Below, piece by piece: positions 1-9,297 of a stretch of 64,000 nucleotides of DNA. The DNA comes from Gemmatimonadota bacterium (lineage in GTDB: Bacteria; Gemmatimonadota; Gemmatimonadetes; Gemmatimonadales; Gemmatimonadaceae), in contig JAJTGR010000027.1 in the NCBI GenBank assembly GCA_021299375.1, forward strand, positions 1-64,000. The letters run 5' to 3'. The translations under genes were made by a program, and so were the position numbers. The stretch's first letter is position 1, and the number at the start of each line of letters is the position of its first letter. Under the pieces are notes generated by a model. That model saw only the letters and a program-made list of their open reading frames with translations. It was not told the DNA's origin and did no database searches.

Positions 1-336
1 AAGAAGTACCTCGCCGCCGCACGACTGGTGCGGGCCGCGCGTCTGCTCGAGAACCCCGGCTACTCCATCACGCACGTCGCCTTTCTGCTCGAGTACTCTT
101 CGCCGCAGAGTTTTTCGCGCCACGTGCATGGCATCCTCGACATCGGCGCGGCCGCATTCCGCCACCGCTTCAACGGCGAGCGCATGCTCGAGCACATGCG
201 CCAGACCCTCGTGCTGCCGTATCGCCCCGCGCTGCTCGACTTCGATCCGTTCCACTCGCCGCCACCGTGGATTCCGGCCACCCGCGCGGCGGTCGAGGCG
301 ACGACCCGCGGTACGCCCATCAGCAAGGCCGGGTGA
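1..336 (+). CDS. AraC-family transcriptional regulator, C-terminal fragment
   Basis: The reading frame is open from the first base of the window, so only the last 111 residues of a longer protein are present. The first ~60 residues look like the second half of an AraC/XylS DNA-binding domain: 'AARLLENPGYSITHVAFLLE' followed by 'YSSPQSFSRH' matches the usual helix-turn-helix pattern in which the second recognition helix carries S-x-x-S-F-x-R. The remaining ~50 residues are a proline-rich tail with no recognised domain. The sensing domain lies upstream of the window, so the effector and targets cannot be inferred. Confidence 0.7.
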   Translation, partial: KKYLAAARLVRAARLLENPGYSITHVAFLLEYSSPQSFSRHVHGILDIGAAAFRHRFNGERMLEHMRQTLVLPYRPALLDFDPFHSPPPWIPATRAAVEATTRGTPISKAG

Positions 337-347
337 GCAGGAGGGGG

Positions 348-1979
348 TTACGCCGCCGCGTTGCCGGTGCGCCGGCTGGCCAGGGCCCGCAAGCGTGACG
401 CGGTGAGCGTGAGCTGCGCCGCACTGCGCGATAACGCCTCGAGGCTGGCCTGATGGGCCGCTGCTCCACCCGCGGCCAAGCGGGCCGTTGCCGCCTGATG
501 GGCCGCGCTGTCGACGGCGCCGAACGCCGCGGCGGCCGCCGCCGCCAGCTGCGACTGCGTCTGGGCCAGCGCCGCGACGTCGTCACTCCGCCTGGAGACG
601 CGGCCGATGCCGTCCACCATGGTGGCGAGCGCGCGGGTCGCGTCCCGGGCGATCGACTCGGCGCCATCGACGTCGTCGGCCGTGGCATCCATGGCCAGCA
701 CGGCGGCGCCGATGTCGTCGCGCACCCGTTGCACCGTGCGGGTGACCTGGCGCGCGGCGTGAGCACTCTCCACCGCCAGAGCGCGGATCTCGTCCGCGAC
801 GACCGCGAAACCGAGTCCGTCCTCCCCGGCGCGCGACGCTTCGATGGCGGCGTTGAGGGCCAGCAGGTTCGTCTGTTTCGCCATGCGCGAGATGGCGTCC
901 ACGAAGTGGCCGATCTGCTCGGAGGCTGGCGCGAGCGCGCGGACCTGAGTGGCCGCCTCGGTCACCGTGTAGCCGACCTGCAGTAGCGTCCGAGCGGCCC
1001 GGTCGATGGCTTCGCGGCTGGCCACCGCCATGTCATCCAACGCGCGCGCCTCGGTGGCCGTGACCTCGGCCGTACGGCGGGCCGCCTCGGCGGTCTGCTG
1101 CGCCTCCTGGCCGGTCCTGGCACCGACTGCGGCCTGCTCGTACTGCCGGTGCAGCACGTCGCGCAGCTCCTCGCTCCCGCTGGCCACCTGCGCCGCCTGC
1201 TGCTGCAGGGTGGTGGCGGCGGCCTGCATCTGGGCCGCCACGGTCGCCAGATCGTCGGCATCGCGGCGCACCGCGTCGATGACGTGTCCGAATTCCTCGA
1301 CGAGGCCGTTCAGGCTGCGTTCGAGAAATCCGAGGTCGTCGGCATGCCGGGCGTCCGCGCGCGCCGAGAGATCGCCGCGCTCCACCAGCGCCAGGCGCTC
1401 CCGGGTGCGGCGCAGCCGCTGCATGAGCCGCGCGGGGATCTGGATGACCTGCTGGGCCACCACCACCAGCAACCCGGCGGCAAGCGCCACCTGAGGCCAC
1501 GACACGGCGCCGGGGGGGCGGGCGTCGGCGTACACCCCCATGGCGGTGACGAAGCCCACGACGGATGCCGCCGTGGTGGCGTACCCCAACGTCGGTCCGC
1601 GGTCGAGGGCGTACGGCAGGATGGCGAGGATGTACGCCACGACCAGCACCGGCGCGCCGAAGAGGGCGACCACGCTGCTGAGCAGCGCGGTATCGACGAG
1701 AGCGAAGCCGTACGGCAGCCACGGCCGGTGCATCGACGGGCGACTGCCGACGGCGGCGAGTACACCGTTGAGGGCGAGTGCCACCGCGAACGTGGCGCCG
1801 ACCAGGTAGGGCGAGACGTCGGCGAGCCCGAGTCGCAGCCCGGCCACGAGAACACCGGCGATCAGGATGGTACTCCAGAACCGCCGCCGGGCGGCGACCG
1901 CAAAGGCCCGCAGGTCTCTCGCCCGACTTTCGTCGTCGAGGGTCCCGGAACGGGGGAGGGGAACGCTGGAGGCAGCCAT
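348..1979 (-). CDS. Methyl-accepting chemotaxis protein with multi-TM N-terminus
   Basis: 543-residue chemoreceptor. Residues ~35-190 hold about six hydrophobic segments without a large periplasmic loop, so sensing is probably in or at the membrane. A charged HAMP-like segment (~190-240, 'RLALVERGDLSARAD') follows, then a long Ala/Gln-rich coiled coil. The signalling tip near residues 360-385 reads 'MAKQTNLLALNAAIEASRAG' and continues 'GFAVVADEIRALA', the signature that contacts CheA and CheW. No che gene lies in the window, so this is an orphan receptor. It converges on the AraC fragment with only 11 bp between them. The ATG start at 1979 is the most upstream plausible one and precedes the first TM segment. 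Confidence 0.9.
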   Translation of the reverse strand: MAASSVPLPRSGTLDDESRARDLRAFAVAARRRFWSTILIAGVLVAGLRLGLADVSPYLVGATFAVALALNGVLAAVGSRPSMHRPWLPYGFALVDTALLSSVVALFGAPVLVVAYILAILPYALDRGPTLGYATTAASVVGFVTAMGVYADARPPGAVSWPQVALAAGLLVVVAQQVIQIPARLMQRLRRTRERLALVERGDLSARADARHADDLGFLERSLNGLVEEFGHVIDAVRRDADDLATVAAQMQAAATTLQQQAAQVASGSEELRDVLHRQYEQAAVGARTGQEAQQTAEAARRTAEVTATEARALDDMAVASREAIDRAARTLLQVGYTVTEAATQVRALAPASEQIGHFVDAISRMAKQTNLLALNAAIEASRAGEDGLGFAVVADEIRALAVESAHAARQVTRTVQRVRDDIGAAVLAMDATADDVDGAESIARDATRALATMVDGIGRVSRRSDDVAALAQTQSQLAAAAAAAFGAVDSAAHQAATARLAAGGAAAHQASLEALSRSAAQLTLTASRLRALASRRTGNAAA

Positions 1980-2062
1980 ACACCCACAGGACGCCCGAGC
2001 AGGGCTCGGGTTGCGGGATGGCGGGGTTGGGCGCCGCCTGGGGAAGCAGCAGCGCCCGTGCG

Positions 2063-2650
2063 TCAGCCGGCCGCGGCGGGGAGGTGCGGCTGCAGGTCGG
2101 TGGCTGTCACCAGTGCCAGCACCTCGAGGCCGGCGGCCTCGAGGGCCTGCCGCCCGCCTTCCTCCCGGTCCACCAACGCCAGAACGCCCAGAATCTCACC
2201 ACCAGCCGCGCGGACGGCGTCGACCGCCTTGAGCGCCGATCCGCCGGTCGTGATGACGTCCTCGACGATCACCACCTGGTCGCCGGGCAGGAACGGGCCC
2301 TCGATGAGCTTCCCGGTGCCATGCTGTTTGGCTTCCTTGCGCACGGTAAAGGCCCGAACGATCTCGCCGGTGCCGGCTTCGCGCGCCAGGGCGCTGGCGT
2401 GGGCAATGGCGTAGGCAATCGGGTCGGCGCCCAGCGTGAGGCCGCCCACGGCGTCCACGGGCCACCCGGTGGCACGCAGCGCGGCGAGGCCCGCCCGCCC
2501 GATGAGCAGCTGCCCCTCGGGGTGCATGGTGGTGAGCCGACAGTCCACGTAGAGCGTCGACCGGCGGCCGGAGGCCAATACGAAATCGCCCCGCTTGGCC
2601 GACCGTTCGGCGAGCAGGGCGATGAGACGGGTCTTGATGGGATCAGTCAC
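2063..2650 (-). CDS. pyrE: Orotate phosphoribosyltransferase
   Basis: 195 residues, the normal length for PyrE, which joins orotate to PRPP to give orotidine 5'-phosphate in UMP synthesis. The PRPP-binding loop 'VVIVEDVITTGGSALKAVDA' has the acidic pair and TTG(G/S)S typical of type I phosphoribosyltransferases. The N-terminal segment 'GDFVLASGRRSTLYVDCR' matches the orotate-binding part. Translation begins at a GTG that follows the kinase gene stop by 16 bp, so the two are probably co-transcribed. No other pyr gene is in the window. Confidence 0.93.
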   Translation of the reverse strand: MTDPIKTRLIALLAERSAKRGDFVLASGRRSTLYVDCRLTTMHPEGQLLIGRAGLAALRATGWPVDAVGGLTLGADPIAYAIAHASALAREAGTGEIVRAFTVRKEAKQHGTGKLIEGPFLPGDQVVIVEDVITTGGSALKAVDAVRAAGGEILGVLALVDREEGGRQALEAAGLEVLALVTATDLQPHLPAAAG

Positions 2651-2666
2651 AGGAACCGCGCAGGAG

Positions 2667-3614
2667 TCAGCCTCGGCCGAAGAGCCCCTTCACCTTGCCG
2701 AAGAGCCCGCCCTTGTCCTTCTCCGCCTCACCGGAGACGGCCGCCGAGCCACCCGAAGGCATTGCCGCCGCACTGCACGCCTCGGTGAACGCGTCCGAAA
2801 ACGCCTTCACCGACGCGTACCGCTCTGCCGGCACCTTCGACAGCGCCTTCATGATGACCGCTTCGAGCGCGACAGGGAAGACGAGCCCCGGCTTGGCCTT
2901 GTTGAGCGCCACCGGCGGCTGGGTGAGGAGCTGCGAGAACAGCTCGCGCGGTGACTTGCCCGTGTAGGGCAGGCAGCCGGAGAGCAGGAAATAGGCGATC
3001 GTGGCCAGTGAGTACTGGTCAGCGGCCGGCCCGACGAGTTCGCCAGAGAGTGCTTCGGGGGCCACGTACATGAGGGTCCCAACGAAGAAGCCGGCTCGGG
3101 TCAGGCGCTGGTCGGGGGCGGCGTCGGTGTCGGCCGCAATACCGAAATCGAGCAGCTTCACGTGTTTCGTGGCCGGATCGTACATGACGTTTTCCGGCTT
3201 GAGGTCGCGGTGCACGATGCCGACATCGTGGGTGGCCTGCACGGCGCTGCAGATCTGCGACAGAATCGACGCCACCTCGGCGCTCGGCAGCGGCCCGCTG
3301 CGGTCGGCGTACTTGTCGAGAATCTCGCCACCGGCCCACTCGATCGCGAGGAAATAGCGATCGGAATCGGACTGCCCGTAGTCTAGGGTCCGCACGATGT
3401 TCGGGTGTTCCACCCGAGCACCGAATTGCGCTTCACGCAGGAACCGCTGCACGGCCGTCTTGTCGTGCTGCAGCTTCTCGCGCAGCACCTTGAGCGCCCC
3501 CGTACCGTGCTGCGGATGCTCAGCACGGAAGACCGTTGAGGTTCCACCCTCGCCGACCTTTCCTCGCACGGTATATCCCGCCAATGTCGTTCCGACTAGC
3601 GTCTCGATGGCCAC
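2667..3614 (-). CDS. Serine/threonine protein kinase (Hanks type)
   Basis: About 315 residues with a complete eukaryotic-like kinase domain: glycine loop 'GEGGTSTVF', ATP-binding lysine in 'GALKVL', catalytic loop 'IVHRDLKPENVM', Mg-binding 'LLDFGIAAD' and 'YVAPEAL' of the activation segment. There is no PASTA, WD40 or clear transmembrane segment, so it looks cytosolic. The tail 'KGGLFGKVKGLFGRG' is short, glycine-rich and possibly amphipathic. The GTG at 3614 was chosen because it places the protein start ~20 residues before the glycine loop. An upstream ATG at 3671 would add 19 residues but would nearly abut the divergent gene. It lies 16 bp upstream of pyrE; substrates are unknown. Confidence 0.88.
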   Translation of the reverse strand: MAIETLVGTTLAGYTVRGKVGEGGTSTVFRAEHPQHGTGALKVLREKLQHDKTAVQRFLREAQFGARVEHPNIVRTLDYGQSDSDRYFLAIEWAGGEILDKYADRSGPLPSAEVASILSQICSAVQATHDVGIVHRDLKPENVMYDPATKHVKLLDFGIAADTDAAPDQRLTRAGFFVGTLMYVAPEALSGELVGPAADQYSLATIAYFLLSGCLPYTGKSPRELFSQLLTQPPVALNKAKPGLVFPVALEAVIMKALSKVPAERYASVKAFSDAFTEACSAAAMPSGGSAAVSGEAEKDKGGLFGKVKGLFGRG

Positions 3615-3674
3615 GGGGCGAACGTAACGCCAGTTCGCAACAGCAGCAAGACAAATCTCAGCAGGGCACATTCC

Positions 3675-5129
3675 ATGAGCCGGGATGGTAGCATGCGTAC
3701 CGTGAACACTCGCGTCGAACCATCCGCATGGCGTCTCACCGCCCGGGCTGGCCTGTGCCTCGCCGCCGTGGTGGTGGCGGCTGGGTGTGCCGGTGCTCGG
3801 CCACCGGTGGGCAGCGGGCCAGCCGGACCGGCTCCGAACCCCGGCGGTCCCGGCGCGGCAGCCATGCCCGGCACCGCCAGCGACATGCAGCGCCTCTATC
3901 GCTCGATGGGCCTCATTGCCGGCAGCGGCGCCATCCCGTTTGCCGCCTCGGTGTCGTTCCTGCGCGCTCCCTCGGCCGACAGCACGCTGATGCTCGTCGC
4001 GCTGTCCATTCCATCACGCTCCCTGGGGTTTGCCCGCGAGGGAGATCGGTACGCCGCCAGCTATACCGCCCGACTCGAACTGCGGCAGGGGGCCGCCATC
4101 GTCCGCTCGGTGCAAGCCACCGAGGCCGTGCGCGTACCGACGTTCCGGGAAACGGCGCGCACCGATGAAAGCGTCATCTGGCAGCAGTATCTGCGCCTGG
4201 CGCCGGGTCGCTACGCCATGACGGTGAGCGTGAAAGACGAGTCCAGCATTCGCGGTGCGACGGAGGAGGTCAGCGTCGAGGTGCCGCGTTTGCCCGGCAA
4301 TGGCCTCAGCTCGCCCATCCCGGTGTACGAGGCGATTCCCCGCGTCGCCATCGATTCACTGCCGCGCCTGCTCGCCCGCCCGCGAGCCACGGTGGTGTTC
4401 GGTCAGGACTCGGTGTTGCCGGTGTATCTCGACGCGCTCGGCGCCTCGGCGCCGGGGCGGGTGCACGTGCGCGTGATCGGCGACGGCGACATCACGCTCT
4501 GGGACAGCACGAGCGACCTGGCCGCCCGAGGGACCTCGCGCAGCACGACCGTGCCGATTCCGGTGACCCGCCTCGGTGTCGGCATCAACACGGTGCAGTT
4601 CTCCGTGCCCGGTCAACCCGACACCGTGCGCACCCGCGTGCTGGTCAGCCTTGGCGACGATCTTCCCATTGCCAGCTTCGACGAGATGCTCACCTACCTG
4701 CGGTGGTTCACCTCCCCCGACCGGCTCGCGAAGCTCAAGGCGGCGGCGCCGGCGGATCGGGCGACGACGTGGGCTGGCTTCCTGAGGGAAACCGACCCCG
4801 TGCCCGGCACCGCTGAACACGAAGGGCTGCGCGATTACTTTGCACGCATTCGTGTCGCCAACGTGCGCTTCCGCGATGATGCGCAGGTGGGCTGGCAGTC
4901 GGATCGCGGGACCGCCTACGTGGCGCTCGGCGATCCCGACAACATCATCGACACCGGGATGATCGATCCGAATGCGCGCGTCCGCCAGCAGATCTGGGAA
5001 TACCGTGAGCTGCGCATCCAGCTCAACTTCGTCGACCAGACGGGCTTCGGTCGCTGGCGCCTCAACACGCAAGGGCGCGCCGATCTCGACGCCGCCATTC
5101 GCCGCAAGCTCGCGCTGCAGCAGCGCTGA
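3675..5129 (+). CDS. GWxTD-domain lipoprotein
   Basis: 484 residues. A basic N-terminus and hydrophobic stretch end in 'VVVAAGCAGA', a lipobox, so the mature protein is probably lipid-anchored. The middle is beta-rich and resembles secreted domains that accompany GWxTD proteins. Near residue 400 the motif 'VGWQSDRGTAYVALGDPD' is the GWxTD signature (GW-x-T/S-D-R-G followed by G-x-P-D), found mostly in Gemmatimonadota, Acidobacteriota and related groups and of unknown function. The gene is divergent from the kinase and 11 bp upstream of polA. An alternative ATG at 3693, preceded by GGGATGG, would shorten the leader by six residues. Confidence 0.85.
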   Translation: MSRDGSMRTVNTRVEPSAWRLTARAGLCLAAVVVAAGCAGARPPVGSGPAGPAPNPGGPGAAAMPGTASDMQRLYRSMGLIAGSGAIPFAASVSFLRAPSADSTLMLVALSIPSRSLGFAREGDRYAASYTARLELRQGAAIVRSVQATEAVRVPTFRETARTDESVIWQQYLRLAPGRYAMTVSVKDESSIRGATEEVSVEVPRLPGNGLSSPIPVYEAIPRVAIDSLPRLLARPRATVVFGQDSVLPVYLDALGASAPGRVHVRVIGDGDITLWDSTSDLAARGTSRSTTVPIPVTRLGVGINTVQFSVPGQPDTVRTRVLVSLGDDLPIASFDEMLTYLRWFTSPDRLAKLKAAAPADRATTWAGFLRETDPVPGTAEHEGLRDYFARIRVANVRFRDDAQVGWQSDRGTAYVALGDPDNIIDTGMIDPNARVRQQIWEYRELRIQLNFVDQTGFGRWRLNTQGRADLDAAIRRKLALQQR

Positions 5130-5140
5130 GCGCCCCGCGG

Positions 5141-8095
5141 GTGACGTCCATGGCTGACGTGACCCGCCCCGGGGCGCCGCGCCTCTTCCTGGTCGACGGC
5201 TACGCGCTGATCTACCGCGCGTTCTTTGCGCTGATGCAGCGCCCGCTCAGCACCAGCCGCGGCGAGAATACCTCGATCGCGTGGGGTATCGCGAATTTCC
5301 TCAAGCGCCTGCTGACCACGCACCAACCCGAGCTCCTGGCGTGGGTGCACGACTCGGGCGCGACGTTCCGCGATACGCTGTATCCCGACTACAAGGCCAC
5401 GCGCGAGAAGCTGACCGACGACCTGCAGGCGGATTTCGACCAGGGGCTGCAACGGGTGCTGCAGCTGCTTGCCGCGTACGACATTCCGGTGCTGACGGCG
5501 GAGGGCTTCGAGGCCGACGACGTGATCGGCACGATGGCGAAGAAGGGCGTCGAGGCTGGCTACAACGTGGTCATCGTCTCGGGCGACAAGGATTTCCAGC
5601 AGCTGGTGCGTCCTGGCGTGTGGCTCCTCAACCCCGGGCGCGGCGGCCCGGCGAGTGTCGAAGAGAGCTGGGTCGGAGTGGAGAACGGCAGCGAGCGCCT
5701 CGGGGTGCCGCCCGAGCGCGTCGTCGACTATCTCGCGCTCGTGGGGGACAGCTCGGACAACGTGCCTGGCGTGAAGGGCATCGGGGAGAAGGGCGCCCAG
5801 GAGCTGATCGCGCAGTACGGTCCGCTCGAGGAGATCCTCACGCACGCGCACGAGATCACCAAGAAGCGGCCGCGCGAGGCGCTGCTGGCACAGGAGGCCG
5901 AGGCGCGGTTGTCGAAGCAGCTGGTGACGATCCACTGCGACGTGCCGGTGGCGCTTGAGCCGGACAGGCTGCACGTGGGCGCTCCGGACATCGAGGCTCT
6001 GCGGGCGCTGTACCTCGAGCTCGAGTTCACCTCGATGCTCAGGGAGGTCGGTGGCGCGTCGCCCGGGCCGGCACCCCTTGCCGAGCGATCGGGCGCCGGC
6101 GCGGCGGCAACACCTGTGGCCACCAGTCCCGGGCGACCGACGCCCCCATCGGTGGTGCGCGGTGACAGCGGCGTGACGGTACTGGCCGACGCGCGCTACC
6201 TGACGGTCGACTCGACCGAGGCGCTCAGCGCCCTGCTCGCGCGCGTGCGCGAGGTGCCGTACATCGCCATCGACACGGAGACGGTGCTGGAAGCCGGCGC
6301 GCCCGACGTGGTCGACGCCATGCGGGCCGTCCTTGTGGGGCTGTCCATTGCCGTGGCCCCGGGCGAGGCATACTACCTGCCGTTTGCCCACCGCCGCGAC
6401 GACGGCAGCGGCAACCTCGCGCTGCTGTCGGGCGACGCCGGCATTGCGGGGGCCCGCATCAACGCCGGCGTGCCGGAACCGGTGAATCTGCCGCCGTTTG
6501 CCAGCGAGGCCTGTGCGCCATTGCGGGCCATGCTCGAAGACCCGGCCGTGAAGAAGATCGCCCAGAACGCCAAGTATGATGTGCTCGTGCTGCGGGGCGC
6601 CGGCGTACGCCTGGCCGGCCTGTCGTTCGACACCATGCTGGCCAGTTATGTGCTGGACCCGGGGCGTCGCTCGCACGGCCTCGACTTGCTGGCGCTGGAG
6701 TTCCTCGGCCACAGCATGACGGCCTACGAGCAACTCTGCGGCAAGGGCAAGCAGCAGCTCCCGTTCGATGTGGTGCCGGTGGACGCGGCCCGCGACTACT
6801 CGTGCGAGGATGTCGACGTGACCATGCGGCTGCGCGCCGCGCTCGAGCCCCTGCTGGCCGAGCACGCGATGCTGACGCTGTTGCAGGACATGGAGGTGCC
6901 GCTGGTGACGGTGCTGGCCGACATGGAGTGGGAGGGCATCGCGATCGACATGGACTGGTTCGCGTCGCTGAAGACGCGGTTCAAGGGCGAGCGAGAGCGG
7001 GTGGAGCAGGCCATCTACGCCGAGGCGGGGCACGAGTTCAACATCAACTCGAATCCACAGCTGCGCGTGGTGCTCTTCGAGGAGCTCGGGCTGCCGGTGA
7101 AGAAGAAGACCGCGACGGGGCCGAGCACCGACGCCAGTGTGCTGCAGGAGCTGGCGGAGGAGGGGCACACCCTGCCGACGCTGCTCATGGAGTACCGTGA
7201 AATCTTCAAGCTCGAGGGCACGTACATCGACGCCTTGCCCCGGCTGGTGCATCCGCGCGATCACCGGCTGCACACGTCGTACAACCAGACCGTGGCGGCG
7301 ACCGGGCGGCTGTCGAGTTCCGACCCCAACCTGCAGAACATTCCCATCCGCCGTGAACTGGGACGTGACATCCGCCGCGGGTTCGTGCCGCGGCCCGGGT
7401 GGCGCCTGCTGAGTGCCGATTACTCGCAGATCGAGCTGCGCCTGCTCGCGCACCTGTCGGGCGACCCGGCATTCGTGAGCGCCTTCAAGGCGGGCGGCGA
7501 CATCCACAAGCAGACGGCGGCGATCATCTTCGGTGTGCCGCTGGCCGACGTCACGAGTGAGATGCGCGCCCGCGCGAAGACGATCAACTTCGCGACCATC
7601 TACGGGCAGGGCGCGCATGCGCTGTCGCGGCAGCTGCGCATCTCGAATGCCGAGGCGAAGGCGTTCATCGAGACGTACTTCGAGCGTTTTGCCGGCGTGC
7701 GCGCCTTCCTCGAGCGGTGCGTGGAGGTGGCGCGCCAGCAGGGCTACGTGGAGACGCTGTTCAAGCGCCGTCGCTACATCCCCGAGCTCAAGGACCGGAA
7801 CTTCAATATCCGCGCCTTCGGGGAGCGGGTGGCCGCGAATGCGCCCATTCAGGGGTCGGCGGCGGACCTCATCAAGATCGCCATGATCCGGGTGCACGCC
7901 GCCCTGGCGGCAAACGGGCTCGCGTCGCGGATGCTGCTGCAGGTACACGACGAACTCGTCTTCGAGCTGCCGCCTGAGGAGGAGCTGGTGCTGTCCGCCC
8001 TGGTGAAGCGAGAGATGGAGGGGGCGGCGACGCTGGACGTACCCTTGCTGGTGGAGATGGGGATCGGGACCGACTGGGTTTCGGCCAAGTCCTGA
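5141..8095 (+). CDS. polA: DNA polymerase I
   Basis: 984 residues, slightly longer than usual. The N-terminal 5'-3' exonuclease domain (~10-290) starts 'LFLVDGYALIYRAFFAL' and contains 'EADDVIGTMA' and 'GDSSDNVPGVKGIGEKGA'. The 3'-5' exonuclease domain (~345-540) keeps the metal ligands: 'IAIDTET' (Exo I), 'NAKYD' (Exo II) and 'YSCEDVD' (Exo III), so proofreading should be active, unlike Taq-type enzymes. The polymerase domain has motif A 'DYSQIELR', motif B 'RARAKTINFATIYGQG' and motif C 'QVHDELVFE'. GTG at 5141 gives MTSMADV; ATG at 5150 is equally possible. Confidence 0.96.
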   Translation: MTSMADVTRPGAPRLFLVDGYALIYRAFFALMQRPLSTSRGENTSIAWGIANFLKRLLTTHQPELLAWVHDSGATFRDTLYPDYKATREKLTDDLQADFDQGLQRVLQLLAAYDIPVLTAEGFEADDVIGTMAKKGVEAGYNVVIVSGDKDFQQLVRPGVWLLNPGRGGPASVEESWVGVENGSERLGVPPERVVDYLALVGDSSDNVPGVKGIGEKGAQELIAQYGPLEEILTHAHEITKKRPREALLAQEAEARLSKQLVTIHCDVPVALEPDRLHVGAPDIEALRALYLELEFTSMLREVGGASPGPAPLAERSGAGAAATPVATSPGRPTPPSVVRGDSGVTVLADARYLTVDSTEALSALLARVREVPYIAIDTETVLEAGAPDVVDAMRAVLVGLSIAVAPGEAYYLPFAHRRDDGSGNLALLSGDAGIAGARINAGVPEPVNLPPFASEACAPLRAMLEDPAVKKIAQNAKYDVLVLRGAGVRLAGLSFDTMLASYVLDPGRRSHGLDLLALEFLGHSMTAYEQLCGKGKQQLPFDVVPVDAARDYSCEDVDVTMRLRAALEPLLAEHAMLTLLQDMEVPLVTVLADMEWEGIAIDMDWFASLKTRFKGERERVEQAIYAEAGHEFNINSNPQLRVVLFEELGLPVKKKTATGPSTDASVLQELAEEGHTLPTLLMEYREIFKLEGTYIDALPRLVHPRDHRLHTSYNQTVAATGRLSSSDPNLQNIPIRRELGRDIRRGFVPRPGWRLLSADYSQIELRLLAHLSGDPAFVSAFKAGGDIHKQTAAIIFGVPLADVTSEMRARAKTINFATIYGQGAHALSRQLRISNAEAKAFIETYFERFAGVRAFLERCVEVARQQGYVETLFKRRRYIPELKDRNFNIRAFGERVAANAPIQGSAADLIKIAMIRVHAALAANGLASRMLLQVHDELVFELPPEEELVLSALVKREMEGAATLDVPLLVEMGIGTDWVSAKS

Positions 8096-8344
8096 TGGGG
8101 TGTGGGCTTGCCTCGAATCTCGAAGCTCACGTGTTGCACTTTGCCGCAAACCCCCGAGGCTGCGAGAGGGGCGGCGGGCGCGTATGGGGGCGATGCCCGC
8201 ATAAGTCGTTCACCGACAGACACTTGCAGTGCGCCAACGGGGCGGCATCAGGATTGCTGTACGTAGCGACGTTTCGGGGTATGTCACCCCGCCCATGACC
8301 GAGTCTGACCATGGCCGGCCGACTTCCGCACTTGAGGATTGTCC

Positions 8345-8734
8345 TTGCGCACCCATCGAATTGGCAGGGGCTTCACCCTCATCGAGCTGCTCGTTGTGAT
8401 GCTCATCATTGGGGTGTTGGCCTCAATTGCGGTGCCGAAGTACCAGAGCACCAAGAACAGGGCCTACCTGTCGAACATCAGGAGCGACCTGCGCAACATC
8501 TCGTCGCGGCAGGAGGAGTACTACAATTCCAACGAGACCTACACGACGGACCTGACCAAGCTGGGGTTCGATGGCTCGAATGGCGTCAAGATCACCTTGG
8601 TCGAGGGCAATCAGGGTGGCTGGTCGGCTTCCGCCACACACCCCTCGGTCTTTCCCATGGTGTGCGCCGTGTACTTCGGACGGGCTGCTCCAGTTGCCCC
8701 GGCAAGCGAAGACAGGGTCATCGACTGCAAGTGA
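8345..8734 (+). CDS. Type IV pilin / type II pseudopilin-like protein
   Basis: 129 residues with a class III prepilin signal: a nine-residue basic leader ending in Gly, then 'FTLIELLVVMLIIGVLASIA'. Cleavage before Phe and N-methylation by a prepilin peptidase are expected, with Glu at mature position 5. The C-terminal part is a short globular pilin head with two cysteines ('MVCAVYF' and the last-but-one residue) that could form a terminal disulfide. TTG at 8345 was chosen because TGAGGA at 8333-8338 sits at proper Shine-Dalgarno spacing; TTG at 8339 is too close. No pilus or secretion assembly gene is nearby. A terminator follows at 8798-8844. Confidence 0.87.
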   Translation: MRTHRIGRGFTLIELLVVMLIIGVLASIAVPKYQSTKNRAYLSNIRSDLRNISSRQEEYYNSNETYTTDLTKLGFDGSNGVKITLVEGNQGGWSASATHPSVFPMVCAVYFGRAAPVAPASEDRVIDCK

Positions 8735-8797
8735 GGCAGCGCCGAGACACGACGTGAACGACCCCGAACCGTTTCTTCTCCCACCCATCGTGCAGGA

Positions 8798-8844
8798 CCC
8801 CGACTCCCGCCGGCGCACCACGCGCTTGCGGGAGTTGGGGTTTT
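8798..8844 (+). terminator. Intrinsic terminator after the pilin gene
   Basis: A 13-bp stem (8798-8810 with 8828-8840, one G-T type mismatch) closes a 17-nt loop and is followed directly by TTTT at 8841-8844. It lies 64 nt past the pilin stop codon. It also argues that the next gene starts downstream of it. Confidence 0.75.
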
Positions 8845-8882
8845 CGCATGGGTGTCGCGAATTCCGCCTGCGGCGGGAGGGG

Positions 8883-9260
8883 ATGATCCACGCCATGGAC
8901 GGTGGGCTGTGGCTGCACCGTCATGTGTGGCAGGGTTGTCCGCTGGTGCACCTGGTGAGTACCGATCGGGCACGCCTGGTGGCGTACGGTGAGGCCTGCG
9001 GCCTCCCCATCGCCCGGCTGCAGTACAAGCCGCTCAAGGATCCGCGCACCGGAACGCGCCGGGAGGCGTGGCACTGGGATCTGGGCGGGCCGGTGTACCC
9101 GCCCGTGGATGCGCGGCTGCTCGAGACAACGATCGGCGGCTCCCGGGACGGGGGTACCCAAGGCGGCGGTTCCCCGAACGGCGGTAGGCCGAACGGCGGT
9201 ACCCCCGACGGCGGTACTCCCAACGGCGATACGGAAAGCGGAGCGATGGAGATGACGTGA
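8883..9260 (+). CDS. Small hypothetical protein with C-terminal GGTPN repeats (DUF4031-like?)
   Basis: 125 residues from the ATG at 8883. The body ('PLVHLVSTDRARLVAYGEAC' ... 'AWHWDLGG') faintly resembles DUF4031 proteins, which carry HLVS/T-D and HYD/HWD motifs; this is a weak visual match only. The last ~40 residues are seven five-residue units ending GGTPD-GGTPN-GDTES, encoded by 15-nt tandem repeats. The frame stays open upstream to a GTG at 8754, but the pilin terminator lies inside that extension, so a start after it is preferred. ATG at 8895 is another option. The convergent acyltransferase ends with the same repeat. Confidence 0.55.
   Translation: MIHAMDGGLWLHRHVWQGCPLVHLVSTDRARLVAYGEACGLPIARLQYKPLKDPRTGTRREAWHWDLGGPVYPPVDARLLETTIGGSRDGGTQGGGSPNGGRPNGGTPDGGTPNGDTESGAMEMT
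9135..9239 (+). repeat. 15-nt coding minisatellite, seven units
   Basis: Seven consecutive 15-nt units of consensus GGCGGTACCCCGAAC, in frame, encode pentapeptides GGSRD, GGTQG, GGSPN, GGRPN, GGTPD, GGTPN and GDTES. Outer units are more degenerate than inner ones. The same unit occurs in opposite orientation at 9334-9378. Confidence 0.9.
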
Positions 9261-9297
9261 TGGGTACCCGCAGGGCGTCAGGACGGCAGTATGCGGA

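Noticed and set aside
4916-8149. Very long antisense open frame across polA (also 20292-22511 across tex, 13088-14821 across the tricorn-like gene)
   Set aside because: The frames mirror the codon bias of well-supported genes on the other strand and encode low-complexity His/Arg/Gly-rich text with no domain.
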